Notes under the pieces: model-generated
The model's input: the letters and a program-made list of their open reading frames with translations, nothing else
Told to the model about the DNA's origin: nothing
Database searches by the model: none
Part shown: one piece after another, positions 17,689 through 26,382 of the stretch
Position numbering within the stretch: position 1 is the stretch's first letter
How the letters are laid out: each line of letters opens with the position of its first letter
Source of the DNA: an uncultured Bacilli bacterium
GTDB lineage: Bacteria > Bacillota_I > Bacilli_A > RF39 > UBA660
Length of the DNA: 64,000 nucleotides
Assembly: GCA_910587325.1 (NCBI GenBank)
Contig: CAJUKB010000003.1
Coordinates: 32,435-96,434, forward strand
Direction: 5' to 3'
Translations under genes and position numbers: made by a program

Positions 17689-18702
17689 ATGATTAAATAT
17701 GATCTTGTAACAAGTTTAACAAAGCAAGCCGAGAAAATAAAAGATGTCTATAAAGAAATTGGGTTAGGGGGGATAAATACCGAATTAAAAAATCAACTTT
17801 ATTCATTAGTAAAAGAAGAAGAAGCGATTTATAATTTAATTCCTTTAGAAGAATATCCAAGCTATTTAGATTATTTCTTAGAGTTTCTAGAACGAGATCC
17901 TTATGACTATGTATCCTTTATTACTTTAACAGATGATTTTCAACCCAAAATTCGAATTATTTGGAAGTTTTTATATCTAGAATCTAAAGCGAGTATGTTT
18001 TGTGATACAAATATAGTAGCAGAAGAGTATCGATGGCAATATGTATATGAAAATGAACGTTTTAACAATTTGCTTCTATTTTATGCTACCTTTCTGAAAA
18101 AGTATGAAAAATATGAACTTGATTTTAATGTTTCGTTTATGAGTGTTTTATATCATTCTCCCTATGCAGAAGCCATCTATTTTAAAAATAATATTTATTA
18201 TGATAAAGAATGGTTATTTAAATTTAGTGGATTTTCTAATGTATATTCTGAGCTTGATAAGGATTTTATAGCTGAGATTCAAATGTTTTGTTCCGATCTT
18301 TTAGCGGTTACAATGGACGAAGATAAAGATTTATATGAGGAAGAAATAATAGAGCAAGAAGATAATCAAGATGTAATTGATAGCCATGGTGTAGTATCCC
18401 TTTTACAAGACAAGAATGAAGATGATAAGCAAGATGAAAGTGAAGAAGAATTTGATTATTTTGAAAAAGATGAACAATATGCAGGTTTTTATTTTTTAGA
18501 AGAACCCTTTACTAAAATAGGAATTATAATGTATTTAACATCGCTTTACTATTCTATTTCGGATAAAAAAGTGGCCATGGATTTATTAAATAGTTATAAA
18601 ACAGTCTCATTAGATAAAAATCAAAAAGAAATATTTGATGAAATTTCTTTCCTTGTTAATAATAGTGATGTTTTAAAAAAAGAAATTATTAAAAAACAAT
18701 AA
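17689..18702 (+). CDS. Unrecognised 337-residue protein with an acidic linker
   Basis: The protein is soluble, rich in aromatic residues and helical in prediction by eye. Residues about 210-265 are strongly acidic (runs of Glu and Asp) and divide it into two parts. No motif or family is recognised. It starts 9 bases after the RNB-like gene with an AGGAGAAG ribosome binding site, so the two are very likely co-expressed and may work together. Confidence 0.7.
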   Translation: MIKYDLVTSLTKQAEKIKDVYKEIGLGGINTELKNQLYSLVKEEEAIYNLIPLEEYPSYLDYFLEFLERDPYDYVSFITLTDDFQPKIRIIWKFLYLESKASMFCDTNIVAEEYRWQYVYENERFNNLLLFYATFLKKYEKYELDFNVSFMSVLYHSPYAEAIYFKNNIYYDKEWLFKFSGFSNVYSELDKDFIAEIQMFCSDLLAVTMDEDKDLYEEEIIEQEDNQDVIDSHGVVSLLQDKNEDDKQDESEEEFDYFEKDEQYAGFYFLEEPFTKIGIIMYLTSLYYSISDKKVAMDLLNSYKTVSLDKNQKEIFDEISFLVNNSDVLKKEIIKKQ

Positions 18703-18757
18703 TTTCACTAAATAGGAAAATACGTGCTATAATATGCCTACAAGAGGAAGTGTTTTT

Positions 18758-20176
18758 ATGAATTTACCTGATTTAAAACAAGCAAAAAAAAGAACAGATA
18801 ATGAAGTAGTAGAAAAACAAGTAGAATATAATTATCCTAAGGCTTTTGTTAATAAAAAATATTTTTTAAGAACCTATGGATGTCAAATGAATGTGCATGA
18901 TTCTGAGGAAATTAGAAAGTACTTAGAAATTTTAGGATTTTCAGAAACCACTGTTTTAGAAGAAAGTGATTTGGTTGTTTTAAATACTTGTGCAATAAGA
19001 GAAAATGCCCATGATAAAGTATTTGGGTATCTAGGACGTTGTAAACACTTAAAACGAGAAAAACCGGACCTTTTAATTGCGATTGGGGGATGTATGAGTC
19101 AAGAGGAGAATGTGGTTTGTGAAATCAAAACGAAACATCCTTATGTAGACATTGTGTTTGGTACCCATAATATTAATGAACTTCCAAAATTATTATTAGA
19201 AAATAAAGCAAAACAAACTATTGAAGTCTATAGTATAGAGGGCGATGTTTACGAAGGAATTCAGTACAAAAGGGATTCTAAAATTACGGCATGGGTAGAC
19301 ATTATGTATGGTTGTGATAAGTTTTGTACCTATTGTATTGTTCCTTATACAAGAGGAAAAGAACGCAGTCGAAAGTTAGAGAACATTATTGCGGAAGTAG
19401 AAGAACTAAAACAAAATGGCTATAAAGAAGTAACTTTGCTTGGGCAAAACGTCAATGCCTATGGAAGAGATTTAAATATGGGGTATGACTTTAAAGATTT
19501 ACTAGAGAAAGTAGCCCAAACGGGAATTGACAGAATACGTTTTGTAACGAGTCATCCTTGGAATTTTACAAGCGAAATGATCGATGTAATTGCAAAATAT
19601 GATAATATTATGCCTTATATTCATTTGCCTTTACAAAGTGGAAGTGATGGGATTTTAAAATTAATGGGACGCCGTTATACGAAAGAAGAATATTTGCATT
19701 TGTATAATCAGATTAAAGAAAAAATTCCGAATGTTTCTATTACTACCGATATTATTGTCGGATTTCCCAATGAAACGGAAGAAGATTTTTTAGAAACGTT
19801 AGATGTTGTGAATACTTGTAAATTTGATTCTGCCTTTACATTTATTTACAGTCCGAGAGTTGGTACTCCTGCAAGCCTTATAAAAGATAATGTTACAATG
19901 GAAGAGAAAGAAGAACGTTTACAAAGACTAAATACGCTTGTAAATGCATATTCTTTAGAGGCAAATCAACGTTTAGTAGAAAATATTGTGCCAGTTTTAA
20001 TTCTTGGAGAAAATGAAAAAGATAAAACACGTATTTATGGGTATACTGATACTATGAAACTTGTAAATATTGAGGGTGGATGCGATTTAATTGGAAAAAT
20101 TGTTCCTATTAAAATAAAAGAAGCCAAAAGTTTTAGTCTTGATGGCGAAATTGTGAAAGAAGGTGTTTCCATATAA
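18758..20176 (+). CDS. miaB: tRNA-2-methylthio-N6-dimethylallyladenosine synthase MiaB
   Basis: The three cysteines of the N-terminal MTTase domain are in GCQMN, NTCAIRENA and GGCMSQ, the radical-SAM cluster in YGCDKFCTYCIVPYTRG, and a TRAM domain ends the protein. MiaB adds the methylthio group to i6A37 of tRNAs reading UNN codons. The ATG at 18758 is preferred over an in-frame ATG at 18734, because the latter directly follows the -10 box TATAAT (18728-18733) and an AGAGGAAG site lies just before 18758. The stop overlaps the start of the next gene by one base. Confidence 0.95.
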   Translation: MNLPDLKQAKKRTDNEVVEKQVEYNYPKAFVNKKYFLRTYGCQMNVHDSEEIRKYLEILGFSETTVLEESDLVVLNTCAIRENAHDKVFGYLGRCKHLKREKPDLLIAIGGCMSQEENVVCEIKTKHPYVDIVFGTHNINELPKLLLENKAKQTIEVYSIEGDVYEGIQYKRDSKITAWVDIMYGCDKFCTYCIVPYTRGKERSRKLENIIAEVEELKQNGYKEVTLLGQNVNAYGRDLNMGYDFKDLLEKVAQTGIDRIRFVTSHPWNFTSEMIDVIAKYDNIMPYIHLPLQSGSDGILKLMGRRYTKEEYLHLYNQIKEKIPNVSITTDIIVGFPNETEEDFLETLDVVNTCKFDSAFTFIYSPRVGTPASLIKDNVTMEEKEERLQRLNTLVNAYSLEANQRLVENIVPVLILGENEKDKTRIYGYTDTMKLVNIEGGCDLIGKIVPIKIKEAKSFSLDGEIVKEGVSI

Positions 20177-21312
20177 TGGAGAAAAAGAAAAAAAGTGAAA
20201 TCAATATTGAGAATGTCAATGAAGTTGTCAGTTTGTCTAGTAAAATTCTTCATATTTTGTATGTGGCTATGATTATCGCTTGTGTTTTAATTGTGACGAT
20301 TTTAGTAAAAGAATGGGGAATATTAAAGTTTATTTTTACATTTTTAAAAGTATTATCTCCGCTCTTTATTGGATTTGTAATTGCATGGTTATTTAATCCT
20401 TTAGTCAAAAAGTTAGAAAATAAAGGAGTTCCACGAATGTTTGGTTCTATCCTTGTTTACGCTGTGTTTTTAATTATTATTGCGGTATTTTTAAGATTTT
20501 TAGTACCAACAGTTTATATGCAAGTGAATGAACTTATTAAAAATTTACCCGCTATTTTTAATGAAGTCAAAAATAGTGTAAACGAAATTTTTATGAAATT
20601 TTCTCATGTAGAGGGATTGGATATTGAGTCTATTCGCAACAATGTCATGACAACAATGGAAATAAAGTTGACAGAATTTACAACCACTTTCCCAACAATG
20701 CTTTTGGATATTATTGTGAAATTTTTCTCTAGTTTGGTTACGATTGGACTAGGTTTATTTATAGGACTTTATATGTTATTTGATTTTGATTCTATTTCAC
20801 GTCATTTCTTAAACCTTCTTCCAGAAAGAAAAAGATTTGAAGCGCAAGTTCTTCTTAATAATATTGGGGGAGAGGTAAGAAAAAGTGTCAATGGAACCAT
20901 GTTAGTTGCCGTTATGGTCTTTGTTTGTGATTCGATTGGTTTTTGGATTATTGGGTTACAAGCACCAGTACTCTTTGGTTTATTTTGTGGAATTACGGAT
21001 TTAATTCCCTATATTGGTCCTTATATAGGAGGTGCCGTTGCTGTCGTAATCGGTTTTTCCCAAAGTACTTTTATTGGGGTTATGACTTTAATTATTTGTG
21101 TAGTTGTTCAGTGTGTGGAAAACTTTATCTTACAACCAGTTGTTATGAGTAAAACCATGAAGTTACATCCTGTTACCATTATGATAGGACTATTGATTTT
21201 TAACAATTTCTTTGGTATTATAGGTATGATTTTAGCAACTCCATGTATTGCTTTATTAAAAGTGATTTGGGAATTTATCCAAAATAAATATCAAATTTTA
21301 CAAAATAATTAA
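20176..21312 (+). CDS. AI-2E/PerM family permease
   Basis: The 378-residue protein has seven to eight hydrophobic segments with the long amphipathic stretch after the second pair, and the family signature region near the C-terminus (GITDLIPYIGPYIGG and LQPVVMSK-x3-HP). Members export small molecules or act in Na+/H+ exchange; the substrate here is unknown. It overlaps the last base of miaB (TAATG), so it is translationally coupled. Confidence 0.88.
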   Translation: MEKKKKSEINIENVNEVVSLSSKILHILYVAMIIACVLIVTILVKEWGILKFIFTFLKVLSPLFIGFVIAWLFNPLVKKLENKGVPRMFGSILVYAVFLIIIAVFLRFLVPTVYMQVNELIKNLPAIFNEVKNSVNEIFMKFSHVEGLDIESIRNNVMTTMEIKLTEFTTTFPTMLLDIIVKFFSSLVTIGLGLFIGLYMLFDFDSISRHFLNLLPERKRFEAQVLLNNIGGEVRKSVNGTMLVAVMVFVCDSIGFWIIGLQAPVLFGLFCGITDLIPYIGPYIGGAVAVVIGFSQSTFIGVMTLIICVVVQCVENFILQPVVMSKTMKLHPVTIMIGLLIFNNFFGIIGMILATPCIALLKVIWEFIQNKYQILQNN

Positions 21313-21324
21313 TCGTTTTAAGAA

Positions 21325-21512
21325 AAGAGAGTTTATTTTTAGTATTTTATAGAGAGTTTATGCAAGGTGGAAAGTAAACAAAGAAGAAAATAAATGGGCT
21401 ACTTTTTCTAGATTAATCGGGGTAACAGGCTCCGTTATCTTAAATTAAGTAAAATAAAGGATGGTACCGCAAAAATTTGCTCCTTGAGGCGTAAGTTTTG
21501 TGGTTCTTTTTT
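21325..21512 (+). ncRNA. T-box riboswitch, alanine-specific
   Basis: The leader contains AGAGAG, the distal element AAGGTGGAAA, a specifier GCT at 21398-21400 followed by ACTTTTTC, the T-box AAAGGATGGTACCGC ending at 21470, and a terminator formed by CCGCAAAA (21467-21474) and TTTTGTGG (21496-21503) with a T run. GCT encodes Ala and alaS lies downstream. The 5' end and promoter are not resolved; they may lie in the end of the permease gene. Confidence 0.9.
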
Positions 21513-21527
21513 ATTAAGGAGGAGAAA

Positions 21528-22058
21528 ATGCAGGTTATTTTAATTGCAGGAAGTGCTGGAAGTGGTAAAACGTATTTAGGCAAAAAGATAGTAGAGTTAG
21601 CAACAGCAAAGGATTTGCGGGCGTTACAAACCGAATATAGTAAATACATTAAAATGTATGCGAGTGAAATTTTAGGTTATGATGGAAATAGCGAAAATAA
21701 ACCTCGAGCCTTTTTACAAAATACAGGCAGTTTTATTAGAGAAGAATTACAAGATAGAAAGTTTTTTATAAGAAGAATGTTAGAAGATTTTCGTATTTAT
21801 GAAGAGTATTTTGATATTATTGTGATTTCAGATGTAAGGTTGCTTCTAGAGATAGAAGATTTGATTGAAAGTCCATATGATGTAACAACAGTGCTTGTAA
21901 ATAATGAGAAACCGCAAAGAGTATTAACAGAAGAAGAAAAAAATCATGTAACAGAACATGAATTTAGAAAATATTTAGACTATGATTATGTTGTAAATAA
22001 TGAAGAAAAAGGCGTTTTGGAAAACGCGGCAAAGACAATATTGGAGGAGATAAAATGA
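21528..22058 (+). CDS. P-loop kinase, deoxynucleoside-monophosphate-kinase-like
   Basis: The 176-residue protein starts with a Walker A motif (GSAGSGKTYLGKK, residues 7-19) and has a DVR motif (VISDVRLLLEIEDL) like that of phage-type dNMP kinases. It would phosphorylate a small nucleotide, although other P-loop kinases are possible. The ATG at 21528 follows GGAGG closely; an upstream in-frame GTG lies within the T-box terminator. The gene overlaps alaS by 4 bases, so it shares alanine T-box control with alaS, which is an unusual partner. Confidence 0.6.
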   Translation: MQVILIAGSAGSGKTYLGKKIVELATAKDLRALQTEYSKYIKMYASEILGYDGNSENKPRAFLQNTGSFIREELQDRKFFIRRMLEDFRIYEEYFDIIVISDVRLLLEIEDLIESPYDVTTVLVNNEKPQRVLTEEEKNHVTEHEFRKYLDYDYVVNNEEKGVLENAAKTILEEIK

Positions 22059-23803
22059 ATTTAAAAGATTTATATATTGATTTTTTTGTAAGTAAGGGAC
22101 ACAAACAAATACCATCGTCACCAGTTGTACCAGAAAATGATCCATCGGTACTTTTTAATACAGCGGGAATGCAACCTTTAATTCCCTATTTAATGGGACA
22201 AAGTCATCCTTATGGGACAAGACTTTGTGATTATCAAAAGTGTATTCGTACAAATGATTTAGATGAAGTGGGGGATACAACGCATCATACATTCTTTGAA
22301 ATGCTTGGAAATTGGAGTTTAGGGGATTATTTTAAAGAGGATAGTATCTCTTGGAGTTTTGAATTTCTAACGAAAGTTTTACATATTCCAAAAGAAAAAT
22401 TAGCTGTTACTGTTTATGCAGGAAGTGCAACTATTCCTTTTGATAGTGAAAGCTATAACAAATGGATAAGTTTAGGGATACCGGAAGGGCGAATTGCAAA
22501 AACTTTGGAAGATAACTTTTGGATAGCAGGAGAGTCTGGACCATGTGGACCCGATACGGAAATATTCTATTGGAGAGATGAAAGTGAGGTTCCAGAATCT
22601 TTTGACCCAGAAGATGTTCGTTGGGTAGAAATATGGAATAATGTGTTCATGCAATACTATAAAGATAGTGAAGGTGGAGTTACGGAACTACCTAAGAAAA
22701 ATGTCGATACCGGAATGGGAGTAGAGAGAACAACAGCAATATTAGAAGGAGTGAATGATAACTATACTTCTAGTATTTGGAAAGATGTTATTGATTTGAT
22801 TTCTACGATTTCCGGACTTCCTTATAAAGGGAATGAAAAAAGTATGAGAATAATTGCAGACCACTTAAGAACCGCAGTATTCATTAGTGCAGACCCTGCT
22901 GGAATAAAACCAAGCAACACGGATCAAGGGTATATTTTAAGAAGACTTATTCGTCGTGCTATTCGCCATGCTAGAAATTTAAATATCGATATCAATAGTG
23001 ATTGGGAACAAAAAATTGCTATGCTTATTTTAGACAAGTATAAAAAATATTATAAAGAATTAGAAGAAAATGCAAATGTTGTTTTAGAAGTCTTAAAAAC
23101 AGAAAAAGAAAAATTTAATCGTACTTTAGAAAAAGGGTTAAAAGAATTTGAAAAGGTGACAAAGGATGGACAAGATATTACAGGAATTGATGCTTTTCAT
23201 CTTTACGATACATATGGTTTTCCAATTGAGTTAACCATAGAACTAGCAAGCGAAAGAAATTTGAGTGTTGATGAAGCCGGTTTTCAAGAAAAGTTTAAAG
23301 AGCATCAAGAACTTTCTAGAACAGCTTCACAAGGAAAATTTAAAGGAGGACTTGCTGGAAATAGTGAAGTAGAAACGAAGTATCATACTGCAACTCATTT
23401 ATTAAATGCAGCTTTAAAAATAGTAGTAGGTCCTGATGTGCATCAAAAGGGGAGTAATATTACGGAAGAGAGAATGCGTTTTGATTTTAGTTGTGACCAT
23501 AAATTAAGTGAGGAAGAAAAACAAAAATGTGAAGAGTTAGTAAATAATTGGATTAAGGAAGGATTAGAAGTAATAGTTGAAGAAATGTCTAAGAGTGATG
23601 CAATTGCTTCTGGAGCTGAATGTATGTTTATCGAGAAATATCCAGATGTTGTCACTGTTTATTCGATTGGAGATGTTTCAAAAGAGTTATGTGGTGGACC
23701 ACATGTCAAAAATACAAGCGAACTTGGAACATTTAAAATCAAAAAAGAAGAAGCAAGTAGTGCCGGAGTAAGAAGAATTAAAGCAGTACTAATTGAGGAA
23801 TAA
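22055..23803 (+). CDS. alaS: Alanyl-tRNA synthetase, short form without C-Ala domain
   Basis: The class II catalytic core (GMQPLIPYL, RTNDLDEVG, TTHHTFFEMLGNWS) is followed by the tRNA-recognition helices and an editing domain with the zinc ligands H-T-A-T-H and C-G-G-P-H. The protein stops there at 582 residues; usual AlaRS is about 870 and ends with a dimerising C-Ala domain. Short forms are known in reduced genomes. It charges tRNA-Ala and clears Ser/Gly-tRNA-Ala. Expression is governed by the T-box at 21325-21512. A terminator lies in the repeat just downstream. Confidence 0.94.
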   Translation: MNLKDLYIDFFVSKGHKQIPSSPVVPENDPSVLFNTAGMQPLIPYLMGQSHPYGTRLCDYQKCIRTNDLDEVGDTTHHTFFEMLGNWSLGDYFKEDSISWSFEFLTKVLHIPKEKLAVTVYAGSATIPFDSESYNKWISLGIPEGRIAKTLEDNFWIAGESGPCGPDTEIFYWRDESEVPESFDPEDVRWVEIWNNVFMQYYKDSEGGVTELPKKNVDTGMGVERTTAILEGVNDNYTSSIWKDVIDLISTISGLPYKGNEKSMRIIADHLRTAVFISADPAGIKPSNTDQGYILRRLIRRAIRHARNLNIDINSDWEQKIAMLILDKYKKYYKELEENANVVLEVLKTEKEKFNRTLEKGLKEFEKVTKDGQDITGIDAFHLYDTYGFPIELTIELASERNLSVDEAGFQEKFKEHQELSRTASQGKFKGGLAGNSEVETKYHTATHLLNAALKIVVGPDVHQKGSNITEERMRFDFSCDHKLSEEEKQKCEELVNNWIKEGLEVIVEEMSKSDAIASGAECMFIEKYPDVVTVYSIGDVSKELCGGPHVKNTSELGTFKIKKEEASSAGVRRIKAVLIEE

Positions 23804-23823
23804 ATTCTCTTTTTTTAAATTTC

Positions 23824-23958
23824 ACTAATTTTGTTAAAATTAAGTTCAATTTGGTAAATTGAACTTTTCTTTTGGTAAATTAGAACTACAATTTCCATTT
23901 TTGTTTCTTTAATTCAGGAAATTAGCCATTTGAAATTGTTTTTTCTTTCTGTTACTAT
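23824..23958 (+). repeat. 135-bp intergenic repeat, copy B
   Basis: Gap-free partner of copy A (9728-9862). It holds a terminator for alaS (AGTTCAATTT at 23843-23852 with AAATTGAACT at 23856-23865 and a T run), the AATTTCC/GGAAATT inverted repeat (23890-23896, 23917-23923) and a promoter, TTGAAA at 23930-23935 and TACTAT at 23953-23958, 17 bases apart. The terminator and promoter are 87 bases apart in both copies. Confidence 0.7.
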
Positions 23959-23959
23959 G

Positions 23960-24325
23960 CCTACAGAAAGGAAAAAAAGAAATATTAAAGAGTGGTTTTT
24001 TATAGGAGGAGAGGAAATACCCAAAAGAAGAATATTTACGAAGAAACAAATGACAGACTTTACTGTAAATATAGAAAATAAGCAGAAGATTATTATTGAA
24101 ATGAACCAAAGTAAGGATGAAAGTGTTTTTAATAAAAATGGATTATATGCTTTTTCGGTGATAGTAGAATTAAGTCATACTAGTAGGAAACAGTATCCTA
24201 AAGTAATAGTAATCAATATAGATAACTTTAATTGCTTTCAACCGGATAAACCAATCTTAAGATTTAAAATAAGAGATGAAGAAGGTCATATAGAAAATGA
24301 GATGTATGAATCCATTCATTTAGTG
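23960..24325 (+). pseudogene. Rpn-type nuclease/transposase pseudogene, left part
   Basis: The frame encodes the PD-(D/E)XK core region of an Rpn/PDDEXK_2 protein: MTDFTVNIENKQKIIIEMN (the Asp and the E-x-N motif), then KVIVINIDNF. The usual N-terminus is missing. The frame is broken at 24325 by an inserted element, and continues in the same frame at 25925: the codon GTG at the end of the left duplicate joins CTT at 25925. Two later in-frame stops show it was already or has since become dead. Confidence 0.75.
24312..24325 (+). repeat. Target-site duplication, left copy (14 bp)
   Basis: CCATTCATTTAGTG, identical to 25911-25924, flanks the IS30-like element exactly. Confidence 0.85.
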
Positions 24326-24418
24326 GGTGAATTTTGATTAGGAAATCCCGAATGGAAATCCCGTTTTTGCAAATAGGTAACAACAAAGGTGCACTTTGTT
24401 GGAAACAGTATTGTAAAA

Positions 24419-24484
24419 TATGATAATAAAAAATCAAGAGTAAAATGAACTCACTTTGTTCGCTCTTGATTTTTTATTATCATA
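24419..24484. terminator. Bidirectional terminator at the 3' end of the IS transposase
   Basis: A perfect 22-bp inverted repeat (24419-24440 with 24463-24484) encloses a 22-base loop; both strands have an A/T run after the CTCTTGA arm. The transposase stop codon lies in the loop. Confidence 0.75.
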
Positions 24485-25778
24485 TCCTTCATGTTTAATT
24501 CTTCAATTGGAATGTGATGAAGATTTAATAAATCTAAAATATAATCTCCAAGTTCATCTTCTAAAAGTTGTAATGGTGTTTTATATCCTTTTTTAGGTCT
24601 AGATAATTGTTTAGTCTATTAATAATATCTAGTATATCATCAGCAGATAGTAAACTTATGTCATACCCTTTTTCAATTAACCATCTAAGTAAGATGTGAT
24701 TATTTTCAATATGTGGCTTTTCATAAGGAGCATATGTATGAGTATAGTGAACTTCCATTCGTTTATTTAAGCCTTCATGAATTGATCTTTCCAATAACTC
24801 AAAATCTAAAAACTCAACACCATTATCGGGGATAGATTTTCTAAAGATAACATAAAAATAAGAATCTAGTTTATCTTCTAAATCATCTAATATTTTTCCA
24901 ATCTCTTCTTGAGTTTTTTGTTTAATTTTAAAACCTAACATTAAAGAAAAACAAGGAACCATAATAGTGAATAATAGTTCACCACCTTTGATACCTTCAA
25001 CTGTATCTAATTCTACAATACCCAGGGGTCTAGATTCTCTTTCTTCTTGGGATAAATCTTCAATACTTCTTCCATTTAATTGATGACCTTTAACAGTATT
25101 TCTTTTTTCTGTATTTTCTCCATATCTAACTTTAGAAACTTTATTTCTTAAATCCAAGTTACAATAATCTAAAAGTATCTTTATCAATCCAAGAATAAAA
25201 AGAAGAAGTAGCAGATTTATACATTTGATATTTTTTTGGTAAAGTATTCATGATAATATCAGGAGAAATGCCGTTTTTAATACAATTAGAAAGATAATCT
25301 TTAAATTCCTGTGGAAACTTATCTAACTTAGTATCAATTCTAGATACTCTTTGTACAGCATTATGCATTTTTATAGCTGTTTGAGCATGATATTTAATTT
25401 TTACTTTCTTACATTTGAAATAAAGCTCACAGCCATTACAAACATGATGATTTCTCTTTAATAATTCACATTCAATAATAACCTTATAATTAGGACAAAT
25501 TTTAACAGCTTTCATACAAAATTTACATTGAGAACATTTAATTTTATCTAGTATTTTGTCGCATAAATATTTTTGATGACAAACATTTTTATTTAAACAA
25601 TTAGAACATTTTCTGGCACTTCCAAAATAAGAAGAATATCTTTTAATCTCTTTACGAATACCAGAAGGATCTTTAGAAAGTAACCTAGCTATATCAGTAG
25701 GAGATTTGTTTTCATTTAAAACTCAATATTCCCCATTTCCAATTCTGATAAATTTTTGTTAGAATAATTACGACCCAT
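24451..25778 (-). pseudogene. IS30-like DDE transposase, frameshifted
   Basis: Read from the ATG at 25778 (preceded by GGAGG), the frames give an N-terminal helix-turn-helix-like part and cysteine-rich zinc-like region, then the DDE core: E-L-D-T-V-E-G (first Asp), the I-P-D-N-G-V-E-F segment (second Asp) and E-K-P-H-I-E-N-N-H (Glu), as in IS30 transposases. The frame is lost at least three times: near 25725, at about 25150-25190 and near 24600, after which the true C-terminus continues in another frame to TGA at 24451-24453. Confidence 0.8.
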
Positions 25779-25910
25779 ATACATACCTCCATTCATAATT
25801 TTCTAGACAAAAATTATTGTACTATAAAGGTTGTATGTAGGTCTTTTTATATTTCGGGATTTCCAAATTGAAATTTTTATATAAACGGGATTTCGATAAA
25901 CTAATTAACA

Positions 25911-25924
25911 CCATTCATTTAGTG
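25911..25924 (+). repeat. Target-site duplication, right copy (14 bp)
   Basis: Identical to 24312-24325. Confidence 0.85.
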
Positions 25925-26282
25925 CTTGCGAATATAGGAAAAACTAAGTACAATATAGACAAAGAGATAGAGAAAATTGCAAAATCTCTAAAAGAAAGAG
26001 ATTTAGAAAAACTAGCATAAGAATTTAGTGGAGATGAGAAGTACATGGCAATCATAAGAACAGTAGAAGATTTAACGATGGACGAAGAATTAATAGTGTT
26101 TTTATTCATATGAAGAGAAGATAAGGCAAGATAAACAAGAATTGGAATATAGTAAGAAACGTATAAGAGAAGAAGCAAATTTAAAAGTAGCTAAAAATTT
26201 ACTTGTAGAAGGTATTCCTGTTTTCATTATTGCTAAAAGTGCAAATTTGTCTGAAAAAGAAATACAAGAACTTAAGGAATAA
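25925..26282 (+). pseudogene. Rpn-type pseudogene, right part
   Basis: Continuation of the interrupted gene: a helical region (LANIGKTKYNIDKEIEKIA), then typical Rpn C-terminal sequence ending AKSANLSEKEIQELKE before TAA at 26280-26282. In-frame stops at 26018-26020 and near 26110 and a frameshift in the tail show decay independent of the insertion. Confidence 0.7.
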
Positions 26283-26382
26283 ATTATTTTAAAATCGGAT
26301 ATGGTTTGCTATTCGTAAACTATATTTTTTCTATTTATAAAACCTTAAATTATGTGTATACTAAAGGAAGAGAGGTGCTAAA

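Larger units (their letters stand above)
24326..25910 (-). mobile_element. Decayed IS30-like insertion sequence, 1585 bp
   Basis: The element lies between two 14-bp direct repeats. Each end has two GAAATCCCG boxes in inverted orientation: 24342-24350 and 24355-24363 on the left, 25855-25863 and 25886-25894 on the right. The outermost box is exactly 16 bases from the duplication on both sides, which fixes the boundaries. It carries one transposase gene on the minus strand with several frameshifts, so it is immobile by itself. Confidence 0.85.

Noticed and set aside
23930..24337. An intact 135-residue gene
   Set aside because: The segment is the middle of an Rpn gene; the last 12 bases of the open frame belong to the inserted element, and the start lies inside the promoter of repeat B.
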